Source of the DNA: a bacterium
Lineage (GTDB): Bacteria > Verrucomicrobiota > Kiritimatiellia > UBA8416
Direction of reading: 5' to 3'
NCBI GenBank assembly: GCA_020048935.1
Contig: JAIFLS010000060.1
Span: 1 to 7,548, forward strand
Length of the DNA stretch: 7,548 nt
Below, in pieces: positions 1-7,456 of this stretch. The notes below the pieces were generated by a model. The model saw only the letters and a list, made by a program, of their open reading frames with translations, had not been told where the DNA came from and ran no database searches. The position numbers and the translations under genes are program-made. Position 1 is the first letter of the stretch. Each line of letters starts with the position of its first letter.

Positions 1-1517
1 GCCTCGTCGAGGATCAGGATCTCCGGATCATTCAGCACCGCCCGCGCGATGGCCAGGCGCTGGCGCTGGCCGCCGGAGAGCAGCATGCCGAGCTCGCCGA
101 CCTGGGTGTCGTAGCCCGCCGGCATTTCCATGATGAAGTCGTGGGCATGCGCCATGCGCGCGGCGGCCTCGATCTTCTCCATCGGCGCGTCCGGCAGGCC
201 GTAGGCGATGTTGGCCGCCACGGTATCGCTGAAGAGGAACGTGTCTTGCGTGACGATGCCAGTCTTCATGCGCAGCGAGCGCAGTGTCAGGTCGCGCAGG
301 TCGTGGCCGTTGACCAGGATGCGCCCCTCGGTGACATCGAAAAAGCGCGGCAGCAGGTTGACCAGCGTCGTCTTGCCGGCTCCGGAACCGCCGACCAGCG
401 CGATGCGCTCACCCGCCTTGACCTCCAGCGAGATATCGCAAAGCACAGGCTCCTCGGCGTAGCGGAAGCCGACACGCTCGAACGTGATCGTGCTGACCGG
501 CTCGTCCAGCGTGCCGGCATCCGGCTTGTCGGTGACCATCAGCGGCGTGTCCAGGATCTCGAAGATGCGGTCAGCCGCCGCCGAGCTCTGCTCTATGCTG
601 AGGTGGATCTTGCCCAGTTTCTTGACCGGTTCATAAAGCATGATCAGGGCCAGCAGCATGGTCACGAACTCATTCCATGGCATTCCCAGCCGCGAGGCGT
701 AGGCCAGTGCCAGCACGAGGCCGAAACCGGAAAGCAGGATCATGATCGGTTCAATCAATGCCTTGGCGCTGACGATCCGCATGACCCGCCGGAAGAACCG
801 CTTGCTGGCGGCATCAAAGCGGGCCTGCTCGCGCGACTCCATGCAGAAGGCCTTGACGATGCGCACGCCGCGGATGGATTCCTGCATGATGGAGACGATC
901 TCCGCCATGCGCTCCTGCCCTTCGCGGGCCGCGTGGCGCACGCGTTTGCCGAAAACCAGGATCGGCACCAGGCAGAGCGGGAAGACCAGCAGCGCGGCCA
1001 GGGCAAGCCGCCAGTCGCGGGTGATGGCGTAGACCACCGCGCCGGCGAGCACGATCGGCTGGCGCGCCAGATCCGTAAGCACCGTGGCCACGGCCCGCTC
1101 CAGCAGGGCCGAATCGTTGACCGTGCGCGAGATCATCTCGCCGGTCTGGGTGGAATTGTAATACCCGACCGGCAGTTCCAGCAGGTGCGCGAATGCGCTC
1201 TGCCGCAGGTCCATCACCACCCGGTTGCCGACCCATTCAACCAGGTAGGTGTTCGCGTACTGGCCGATGCCGCGAAACAGCATCAGCAAAATCACCGCCC
1301 CGCCCAGCAGCAGGGAGCCTTGCAGCGTCAGTGCCTGCTCCGGATCGAAGAAGTCGCCGAGCATGCGTTCAAGCACCGGCAGGACCCCGACGGTTGATCC
1401 GGCAAACAGCACGCCGCAGATGCCGCCGGTGATCAGCCGTCCGAGATAGGGGCGCGTGTAGCGGATCAGCCGGCGGTACGTCTGCCGGGGCGTGGTATGG
1501 ACGGGTGCTTCCGTCAT
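1..1517 (-). CDS. msbA: MsbA-like lipid exporter, ABC half-transporter with fused membrane and ATPase domains (3' end cut off by window)
   Basis: This is very likely the ATP-driven flippase that moves lipid A-core (or a related lipid) from the inner to the outer leaflet of the cytoplasmic membrane; it would work as a homodimer. The window holds 505 codons, and the remainder (about 75-100 residues expected, including the D-loop and H-loop) lies beyond position 1. Residues about 28-300 form the membrane domain, with hydrophobic stretches near 28-48, 66-86, 150-190 and 255-295. The ATPase domain follows: Walker A GGSGAGKT at residues 376-383, Q-loop Gln424, signature LSGGQ at 480-484, and Walker B ILILDEA at 499-505, right at the edge. 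The segment before the signature (ARMAHAHDFI) and the RGI...VVMDLR stretch resemble E. coli MsbA. The ATG at 1517 overlaps the stop of the preceding ATPase gene in an ATGA; a weak GAGG lies 13 nt upstream, suggesting coupled translation. A different lipid or drug substrate cannot be excluded, because this exporter family is broad. Confidence 0.9.
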   Translation of the reverse strand, partial: MTEAPVHTTPRQTYRRLIRYTRPYLGRLITGGICGVLFAGSTVGVLPVLERMLGDFFDPEQALTLQGSLLLGGAVILLMLFRGIGQYANTYLVEWVGNRVVMDLRQSAFAHLLELPVGYYNSTQTGEMISRTVNDSALLERAVATVLTDLARQPIVLAGAVVYAITRDWRLALAALLVFPLCLVPILVFGKRVRHAAREGQERMAEIVSIMQESIRGVRIVKAFCMESREQARFDAASKRFFRRVMRIVSAKALIEPIMILLSGFGLVLALAYASRLGMPWNEFVTMLLALIMLYEPVKKLGKIHLSIEQSSAAADRIFEILDTPLMVTDKPDAGTLDEPVSTITFERVGFRYAEEPVLCDISLEVKAGERIALVGGSGAGKTTLVNLLPRFFDVTEGRILVNGHDLRDLTLRSLRMKTGIVTQDTFLFSDTVAANIAYGLPDAPMEKIEAAARMAHAHDFIMEMPAGYDTQVGELGMLLSGGQRQRLAIARAVLNDPEILILDE

Positions 1518-3223
1518 GTGTATTTCACCACCTCATCGACGGTTGTATAGCCATCGAGCAGGCACTGGACGCCGTGCTGTCGCATGCTGATCATGCCGAG
1601 CTGGATGGCCTTGTCGCGGATGACGATGGTTGGCTGGCGTTCGTTGATGAGCCGGCGGATGGGTTCCGTGACGGAAAGGTACTCGTAAAGCCCGCGCCTT
1701 CCGTGGTAGCCCGTGTCGTTGCACGCCGAGCAGCCTGCGCCGTAGAAGAACGGGCGGTCGCCGATATCCTGGCGCGACATCCCCAGCATATCGAGCACAT
1801 CCTGCTCGGGGGTATAGGGTGTCTTGCACTTGTCGCAGACCATGCGCACCAGCCGCTGGCCGAGCACCGCTTCCAGCGTCGAGGATATCAGGAACGGTTC
1901 GATGCCCATGTCGATCAGGCGCGTCACGGCACCGGCCGCGTCGTTGGTGTGCAGCGTGCTGAACACCAGATGGCCGGTAAGCGACGCCTGCACCGCGATC
2001 TGCGCGGTCTCGATATCGCGGATTTCACCGATCATCATGATGTCGGGGTCCTGGCGCAGGAAGGCGCGCAGGATCCTGGCGAACGAGTTGCCGACACTTT
2101 CCTTCACCGGTACCTGCATGATACCGTCGATATCGTATTCCACCGGTTCCTCTGCCGTGAGCAGCTTGCGGTCGATCGTGTTGACACGCTTGAGCCCGGA
2201 GTACAGGGTGGTCGTCTTTCCCGAACCGGTCGGGCCGGTCACGATGACGATCCCGTTGGGTTTCTTGATATCGTTGGTGAACTTGGTGTAGACATCGTCC
2301 GGCATGCCGAGGTTCTCGATGGTCAGCGACACATTGCTCTGGTCGAGTACGCGCAGCACCACGCTCTCGCCGAACTGGGTCGGGAGGGTCGAGACACGCA
2401 GATCGATCGCGCGTCCGCCGACGGTGATCTGGATGCGCCCGTCCTGCGGCAGGCGCCGCTCGGCAATGTTCAGGCCGCTCATGACCTTGACGCGCGAGAT
2501 CAGCGGCAGAGCCAGCCGGCGCGGGGGCGGTGCCATCTCGTAGAGTGCGCCGTCCACCCGGTAGCGGATGCGGAATTCCTTCTCGAAGGGTTCGAAGTGG
2601 ATATCCGAGGCACGGTCGTTGACCGCCTGGTAGAGCACCAGGTTCACGAAGCGGATGACCGGCGTCGATCCGGCGGCCTCCTCCAGCCCCTGTTCGTCGT
2701 TCTCGTCCACGAGAGACAGGTCGCCAGCCTCCGAGATCTCGCCTTCCAGTGCCGACAACATGTCGTTGACGGCTGCACTGTCATCCCCGTAGAACTGGTT
2801 GATACAGGCGCGGACGTCATCTTCACGCGCCACGACAAACGTGACATCACTGGTCAGAACGAACATCAGCTCGTCCATCACCTGCGGGTTGATGACGTCG
2901 CAGACGGCCAGTTCCACGGAGCTGTCCGTCATGGAAACCGGGACGATGTTGTACATTCGCGCCACACTGGCCGGGATACGGTGGATGATGTCGGGCGGGA
3001 TATCCAGCGCCGGCAGGTTCACCACATGCGTGCCCATGTAGCCAGCAATCACTTCCAGCAGCGCGTCGCCCTCGATCAGGCCGCGATCGACGACCATGTT
3101 GCGCACCGGCTTGCCGGTCTCGGCGTGCTCGGCGGCGATATCTTCCATCTGCTCGCCGGTCAGGAACCCCTGTTCAACCAGCAGTTCCAGCAGCGGATCG
3201 TGATATGTCTGTTGCTCGCCCAT
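1514..3223 (-). CDS. PilB/GspE-family assembly ATPase (second copy)
   Basis: This 569-residue protein is a hexameric cytoplasmic motor of the type II secretion/type IV pilus assembly class and would power addition of pilin subunits at the inner membrane platform. Residues about 9-145 form the N-terminal GspE/MshEN-type helical region. An acidic linker follows (about 147-186, 13 Asp/Glu and no Lys/Arg). The second N-domain starts at ASDIHFEP (205-212). The ATPase core has Walker A GPTGSGKTT (330-338, Lys336), an Asp-box variant TAEEPVEY (356-363, usually TxEDPVE), the Walker B region DPDIMMIGEIRD (392-403, catalytic Glu400), and the His-box GHLVFSTLHTND (417-428). Zinc ligands Cys463, Cys466, Cys498 and Cys501 give the tetracysteine motif that separates PilB/GspE from PilT. 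The length is typical. The ATG start at 3223 is preceded by a strong GGGAGGG. The gene lies 13 nt after pilT, and its stop overlaps the msbA-like start. Adjacent pilT favours a pilus role (PilB), but sequence alone cannot separate PilB from GspE. Confidence 0.95.
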   Translation of the reverse strand: MGEQQTYHDPLLELLVEQGFLTGEQMEDIAAEHAETGKPVRNMVVDRGLIEGDALLEVIAGYMGTHVVNLPALDIPPDIIHRIPASVARMYNIVPVSMTDSSVELAVCDVINPQVMDELMFVLTSDVTFVVAREDDVRACINQFYGDDSAAVNDMLSALEGEISEAGDLSLVDENDEQGLEEAAGSTPVIRFVNLVLYQAVNDRASDIHFEPFEKEFRIRYRVDGALYEMAPPPRRLALPLISRVKVMSGLNIAERRLPQDGRIQITVGGRAIDLRVSTLPTQFGESVVLRVLDQSNVSLTIENLGMPDDVYTKFTNDIKKPNGIVIVTGPTGSGKTTTLYSGLKRVNTIDRKLLTAEEPVEYDIDGIMQVPVKESVGNSFARILRAFLRQDPDIMMIGEIRDIETAQIAVQASLTGHLVFSTLHTNDAAGAVTRLIDMGIEPFLISSTLEAVLGQRLVRMVCDKCKTPYTPEQDVLDMLGMSRQDIGDRPFFYGAGCSACNDTGYHGRRGLYEYLSVTEPIRRLINERQPTIVIRDKAIQLGMISMRQHGVQCLLDGYTTVDEVVKYT

Positions 3224-3226
3224 GAT

Positions 3227-3233
3227 CCCTCCC
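3227..3233 (-). promoter_or_regulatory. Ribosome binding site of the second PilB/GspE ATPase
   Basis: The minus strand reads GGGAGGG immediately before ATC and the ATG at 3223. It is the best Shine-Dalgarno match in the window and fixes the start of the downstream gene. It lies in the 13-nt gap after the pilT stop. The gene therefore has its own ribosome entry and need not depend on intact pilT translation. Confidence 0.75.
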
Positions 3234-3236
3234 GGC

Positions 3237-4323
3237 TCAGCCCGCCTCTTCCTGTAGTTTCTGTTTTACGGTTTCCGCATCCTGCGACTTGGTGATCAGG
3301 TCCTCGTAGCTGATCTGGCCCGCCCGGTAAAGGGCCATCAGGTAGGCGTCCAACGTCACCATGCCGAACTTGGCACCAGTCTGGATATCCGAGGTGATGC
3401 GATAGGTCTTGCTGTCGCGGATCAGCGACCGGATCGAGGGGGTCGAGATCATGATCTCGAATGCACCCACCCGGCCCGGGCGGTCCTGCCGGACGAGCAG
3501 CAACTGCGAGACCACCGCAACCAGGCCGACTGAAAGTTGTGTGCGTACCTGTTCCTGCTGGTCGGTCGGGAAGGCGTCGACGATACGATCGACCGTGCTG
3601 GCTGCGCCGGTCGTGTGCAGCGTGGCGAACACCAAGTGACCGGTTTCGGCCGCCGAGATGGCGGCTTCCATCGTTTCCAGATCGCGCATTTCACCCACGA
3701 GGATCACATCCGGGTCCTGGCGCAGCGCGCGCCGCAGCGCCTCCTTGAAGCTGGGCACATCCACGCCGATTTCACGCTGGGTTATGATCGATTTCTTGTG
3801 CTCGTGGTAATACTCGACCGGATCCTCGATCGTGATTACGTGGCAGTCGCGATTCTCGTTGATGAAGTTGATCATGCTCGCCAGCAGCGTCGTGGTTTTG
3901 CCGGAACCGGTCGGTCCGGTCACCAGGATCAGTCCGCGCGGGCGGTACAGCAGCTCCTTGAACTGTTCGGGCAGGCCGATCTTGTCGAGCGACATCAGTT
4001 TGTTGGGAATCTGGCGCAGCACAATGCCGACAGACCCCTTCTGCTTGAGCACACTGACACGGAAACGCGCTGCATCGCCGAATCCGAACCCGAAGTCGGT
4101 GCCGCCGCCCTCGCGCACCTTCTGCTGATGGTCAGGGGAGGTGATGCTCTTCATCAACCGCTCGGTGTCCTCCGTGGCCATGCAAGCGCAGCATAGGCGG
4201 GAGGCCAACGGAAATATGCAGGTCCGACGCACCCTCGTCGACGGTCAACTGCAGCAGATCATTCATGTCAACCTGCCCGGCCGGGATCTTGTCCTCGGAT
4301 TCAGTCTGGTAATAGCTGCTCAT
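3237..4323 (-). pseudogene. pilT: PilT-family pilus retraction ATPase, frameshifted with a short apparent deletion near its 5' end
   Basis: PilT is the hexameric ATPase that depolymerises type IV pili, driving twitching and pilus retraction. Two frames together make one PilT. From ATG 4323, codons 1-49 include ASDLHISVGLPPMLRLHG, the classic N-terminus; that frame then ends at 4132 after 63 codons. From about 4175 to the stop at 3237 another frame carries EDTERLMK, Walker A GPTGSGKTT (3891-3917), TIEDPVEY, RQDPDVILVGEMRD (near 3680-3722), ETGHLVFATLHT and the PilT C-terminal SIRSLIRD. No tetracysteine motif is present, as expected for PilT. By comparison with Pseudomonas PilT from memory, about ten residues between LHG and TEDTERL are absent; the frame relation requires loss of 3k+2 nt, so about 29 nt fits. 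The 3' part could start at the internal ATG 4181 (314 residues) but no clear ribosome site precedes it. The 5' start could also be ATG 4266. An assembly or sequencing error is a live alternative; in that case the gene is intact. Confidence 0.85.
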
Positions 4324-4325
4324 GA

Positions 4326-6029
4326 TCAGTCCTCGTCTCCCATGGTTACACGCAATACCTCATCCAGCGTCGTCACGCCGGCGCCGACTTTTCGAATCCC
4401 GTCCTCGCGCAACGTCCGCATGCCCAGTTCGCGCGCATGCTGGCGCATCTCGGATACCGGCAGTTTATCGAAGATCATGTGCTGGATCGCGTCGTTCACG
4501 GTGAAGATCTCGAAGAGGCCCTTGCGCCCGGAATATCCGCTGAGCCCGCACTGGCTGCAGCCGTGCCCCCTTACCAGCATGCGCCCCTGCAGCGCTTGGC
4601 CGCCGGTGCCCAGCGAGGCGATGATCTCCGGTGGAGGCTCGTATTCCTCGCGGCAATGCTCGCAGATGCAGCGCACCAGCCGCTGGGCAATGACCGCCCG
4701 TACCGCCGAGGCCACCAGGAAGGGCTTGACACCGATATCCAGCAGACGGGTGACGGCACTGGGAGCGTCGTTGGTATGCAGCGTGCTGAAAACCAGATGG
4801 CCGGTCAGTGCCGCCTCGGTGGCGATGTTGGCGGTTTCCTTGTCGCGGATCTCACCGATCATCACGATATTGGGCGCCTGGCGAAGGATCGAGCGAAGCG
4901 CCAGTGAGAAGGTCATCCCGATCGTCTCGTTGACCTGCACCTGGTTGATGCCCGACATCTGGTACTCGACCGGATCCTCCACGGTGATGATCTTGCGGTC
5001 CGGGCGGTTGATGTGGTTCAGGCAGGCATAGAGCGTGGTGGTCTTGCCGGATCCCGTCGGACCGGTCACCAGCAGGATGCCGTCCGGCAGGCCGATCAGC
5101 CGCTCGAACAACTGCTGGTCGTCGGAGAAGAAGCCCAGCTTCGGCAATCCGAGCGCGAGGTTCTGCTTGTCAAGGATACGCATGACGATGCTCTCGCCGT
5201 TGTTCGCCGGCACCGTCGAGACGCGCAGGTCCAGCTCGCGTCCCAGGATGTTGACCTGGATGCGGCCGTCCTGCGGGACGCGTTTTTCGGCGATCTTCAT
5301 GCCGGCCATGATCTTCACGCGCGAGACGATGGCCGATTGCAGGCGCTTGGGCGGCCCGTCAACCTCATGCAGCACGCCGTCGATCCGGTAGCGCACGCGG
5401 AAACGCTTTTCCAGCGGTTCGAGATGGATGTCCGAGGCGCGGCTGCGGTAGGCTTCCAGGATGATCAGGCTGACCAGCTTGATGATCGGGGCGTCGGAAT
5501 CGGTTGAGGTGTCGGTGTCGATCAGGTGGTCCTGCACGGTCTCGACATCCACGGTGCCGTCGGTGATCTGGTCGAGCATGTTCTCGACATCGGTCTCCGC
5601 TGGATAGTAGCGCTCCAGCAGCGCCTGGACTTCCGCCCGACGGGCCACCACGCCATCGACATTGATTTTCAGCAAGTAGCGCAGGGAGTCAAGCGTATCG
5701 AACAGCATCGGGTCGCTCATGGCGACCATCAGTCCGTCGTCGGTCTTGTAGACCGGGACCACGCTGTAGCGGCGGGCCGTCTCCTGCTTGATCATGTCGC
5801 GGACATCGGCCGGGATATCCTGGTCCCCGAGCGAGACGAACTCCATGCCGAAAAGCCCCGCCAGCAAACCGAGCACATCGTCCTCGGTGACCACCCCGTC
5901 GGCGAGCAGAAGGTCAACCACCGTGCCGTCGCGCACCCCTACCTGCTCGCGCGCCTGCTCGGCCTGCTCGGTTGTCACCATGCCGTTGTCAAGCAGCACT
6001 TCCAGCACATATTCGTCATTGGATGTCAA
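4326..6029 (-). CDS. PilB/GspE-family assembly ATPase (first copy)
   Basis: This 567-residue protein is a second complete motor of the pilus/type II secretion assembly class. Residues about 5-142 form the GspE/MshEN-type N-terminal region. A long acidic linker (about 143-179, no Lys/Arg) includes a DTDTSTDSD run. The second N-domain starts at ASDIHLEP (198-205). The core carries Walker A GPTGSGKTT (323-331, Lys329), a canonical TVEDPVEY (349-356), the Walker B region APNIVMIGEIRD (385-396, catalytic Glu393; the usual DPD is APN here), GHLVFSTLHTND (410-421) and tetracysteine ligands Cys456, Cys459, Cys491 and Cys494. The start appears to be TTG at 6029, 2 nt after the gatB stop; a G-run (6036-6041) is the only Shine-Dalgarno candidate, and an in-frame CTG at 6035 is an alternative. 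The next ATG is codon 17, which would cut into the N-domain. The gene sits 2 nt before pilT. It is clearly diverged from the copy at 1514-3223, so the two are distinct paralogues rather than a recent duplication. Confidence 0.95.
   Translation of the reverse strand: MTSNDEYVLEVLLDNGMVTTEQAEQAREQVGVRDGTVVDLLLADGVVTEDDVLGLLAGLFGMEFVSLGDQDIPADVRDMIKQETARRYSVVPVYKTDDGLMVAMSDPMLFDTLDSLRYLLKINVDGVVARRAEVQALLERYYPAETDVENMLDQITDGTVDVETVQDHLIDTDTSTDSDAPIIKLVSLIILEAYRSRASDIHLEPLEKRFRVRYRIDGVLHEVDGPPKRLQSAIVSRVKIMAGMKIAEKRVPQDGRIQVNILGRELDLRVSTVPANNGESIVMRILDKQNLALGLPKLGFFSDDQQLFERLIGLPDGILLVTGPTGSGKTTTLYACLNHINRPDRKIITVEDPVEYQMSGINQVQVNETIGMTFSLALRSILRQAPNIVMIGEIRDKETANIATEAALTGHLVFSTLHTNDAPSAVTRLLDIGVKPFLVASAVRAVIAQRLVRCICEHCREEYEPPPEIIASLGTGGQALQGRMLVRGHGCSQCGLSGYSGRKGLFEIFTVNDAIQHMIFDKLPVSEMRQHARELGMRTLREDGIRKVGAGVTTLDEVLRVTMGDED
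4330..4334 (-). promoter_or_regulatory. Ribosome binding site of pilT
   Basis: GAGGA on the minus strand ends 6 nt before the ATG at 4323 and lies inside the last codons of the upstream ATPase gene. This supports 4323 rather than the internal ATG at 4266 as the start, although the family N-terminus (MNDLLQLTVDEGASDLH) aligns most simply from 4266. Confidence 0.6.
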
Positions 6030-6031
6030 AT

Positions 6032-7456
6032 TCAGCCCCCCAGCTTGCCCGCCAGCATCTGTGCCACCATTGGCGGATTGGCCTTTCCGCGGCTCTCCCG
6101 CATCACCTGCCCGATCAGGAACTGCAGAGCGGCCTTCTTGCCGCTGCGGTAATCCTCGACCGACTGCGGGTTGGACGCGATTGCCTTGTCCACCAGCGTT
6201 TCGATCACCCCCGTGTCGCTCACCTGCGCCAGCCCACGGTCCCTGACTATCGTAACGGGGTCTCCGCCACTGTCAACAAGAACCTCGAACACGGTCTTGG
6301 CACCGGTCATGTTGATCGTGCCTGCATCGACCAGCCCGACCAATGCCGCCAGCGCGGGCGCGGTCAGCGGCAGGGCCGCCAGCGTGGTGTCGCGTTCGGT
6401 GAGCACCCGCAGCACTTCCGTCATGATCCAGTTGGAGACCGCCTTGGGATTGGCGGAGGCCCCGGCTGCCGCCTCGAAGAAGTCGGCGATCGCGCGGTCG
6501 GCGGAAAGCACCCCGGCATCGTAGACCGGCAGGCCGTACTGCTGCGCGAAACGCTGCCGCCGGGCGCGCGGCATCTCGGGCAGCGCCGCGCGGATGGCCG
6601 CGACCGCGTCGCGGTCCAGGACCACCGGCATCAGGTCCGGCTCGGGGAAGTAGCGGTAGTCGTGGGCGTCCTCCTTGGTGCGCATGCTGGTGGTGATGCC
6701 CTGGTCGGGATCCCAGCGGCGCGTCTCCTGCACGATGCGTTCGCCGCGCGCCAGCAGGGCGCTCTGCCGCTCGACCTCGTGATGCAGCGCCGCCTGGACG
6801 CCCTTGAACGTGTTCAGGTTCTTCAGTTCGGCCTTGGTTCCGAGCTTGGCCTGCCCGGCGGGACGCATGCTGACGTTCACGTCGCAGCGCATGTTGCCTT
6901 CCTCGAGGTTGCAGTCGCTGACGCCGATATAGAGCAGGATCTGCTTGAGCGCCAGCAGGAAGGCGTAGGCCTCCGCCGGCGAGGCCATGTCCGGCTCGGT
7001 CACGATCTCCATCAGCGGATGACCCGCGCGGTTGAAGTCGACCCCGCTTGAGCGAGCCAGGTGCGTGCTCTTGCCGACGTCCTCCTCGAGGTGGATGCGC
7101 GTGATTCCGATGGTCTTCTCCGTCCCGTCCAGTTCGATCACGACACCGCCGCCCTCGCACAGCGGCTTGTCATACTGGGAGATCTGGTAGTTCTTGGGCA
7201 TGTCCGGATAAAAATAGCTTTTGCGGTCGAACTTGCTGAACTCGCTGATGCGCGAGCCGATCATCAGGCCGGTCATCACCGTCAGCCGGATCGCCTCGGC
7301 GTTCATCACCGGCATCGCCCCCGGATACCCGAGGCAGACCGGGCAGACGAGCGAGTTCGGCTCGGCGCCGTAGCCCGTCGGGCAGGCGCAGAACATCTTG
7401 GACTGCGTCTTGAGTTGGACGTGTACCTCTAAACCGATCGTCGTCGCGTATGTCAT
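6032..7456 (-). CDS. gatB: Asp-tRNA(Asn)/Glu-tRNA(Gln) amidotransferase subunit B
   Basis: GatB is the tRNA-binding and kinase subunit of the cytoplasmic GatCAB complex. It activates the mischarged Glu-tRNA(Gln) or Asp-tRNA(Asn), and GatA supplies ammonia from glutamine to make Gln-tRNA or Asn-tRNA. The 474-residue length is normal. The N-terminal cradle begins IGLEVHVQL (residues 7-15; E10 and H12 fall in the metal-binding region). A zinc-type cysteine set follows at Cys23, Cys25, Cys38 and Cys41 (CxC then CPVC). The family signature DRKSYFYPDMPKNYQISQ is at 77-94. Further on come a GHPLMEIVTEPD block, an EGNMRCDVNVS block and a C-terminal YqeY-like tail ending with GKANPPMVAQMLAGKL. The ATG at 7456 overlaps the gatA stop in an ATGA, with a GGGGG run (7461-7465) 4 nt upstream, so gatA and gatB are probably translationally coupled. 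No gatC is in the window. Nothing looks damaged. Confidence 0.98.
   Translation of the reverse strand: MTYATTIGLEVHVQLKTQSKMFCACPTGYGAEPNSLVCPVCLGYPGAMPVMNAEAIRLTVMTGLMIGSRISEFSKFDRKSYFYPDMPKNYQISQYDKPLCEGGGVVIELDGTEKTIGITRIHLEEDVGKSTHLARSSGVDFNRAGHPLMEIVTEPDMASPAEAYAFLLALKQILLYIGVSDCNLEEGNMRCDVNVSMRPAGQAKLGTKAELKNLNTFKGVQAALHHEVERQSALLARGERIVQETRRWDPDQGITTSMRTKEDAHDYRYFPEPDLMPVVLDRDAVAAIRAALPEMPRARRQRFAQQYGLPVYDAGVLSADRAIADFFEAAAGASANPKAVSNWIMTEVLRVLTERDTTLAALPLTAPALAALVGLVDAGTINMTGAKTVFEVLVDSGGDPVTIVRDRGLAQVSDTGVIETLVDKAIASNPQSVEDYRSGKKAALQFLIGQVMRESRGKANPPMVAQMLAGKLGG

Noticed and set aside
141..1397. A 418-codon open frame on the plus strand.
   Set aside because: It lies opposite the MsbA-like gene, whose minus-strand reading has clear ABC transporter motifs. 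The antisense product has no familiar motif and a charged, low-hydrophobicity composition typical of shadow frames.
1505..3295. A 596-codon open frame on the plus strand, longer than the ATPase gene on the opposite strand.
   Set aside because: It mirrors a minus-strand gene with full PilB/GspE motifs. Its translation is rich in His, Asp, Gln and Arg with no recognisable domain. Long antisense frames are expected opposite GC-rich genes.
4132..4182. Programmed ribosomal frameshifting as an explanation for the split pilT.
   Set aside because: No clear slippery heptamer or stem-loop is visible at the junction, and a frameshift alone would not supply the roughly ten missing residues.
2207..5063. 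Three near-identical Walker A segments (about 2207-2236, 3888-3917, 5034-5063) that could be read as DNA repeats.
   Set aside because: They are the conserved GPTGSGKTTT coding segments of three paralogous ATPases. The similarity is protein-driven and the flanking DNA diverges, so this is not a mobile or structural repeat.
5972..7051. A 359-codon plus-strand open frame spanning the gatB/ATPase junction.
   Set aside because: It is antisense to gatB and to the 5' end of the first ATPase gene, both well supported, and its translation shows no domain.
6273..7160. A 295-codon minus-strand open frame inside gatB.
   Set aside because: It is an out-of-frame reading of gatB with extreme Arg/Gly/Ala content; gatB itself is intact and canonical.
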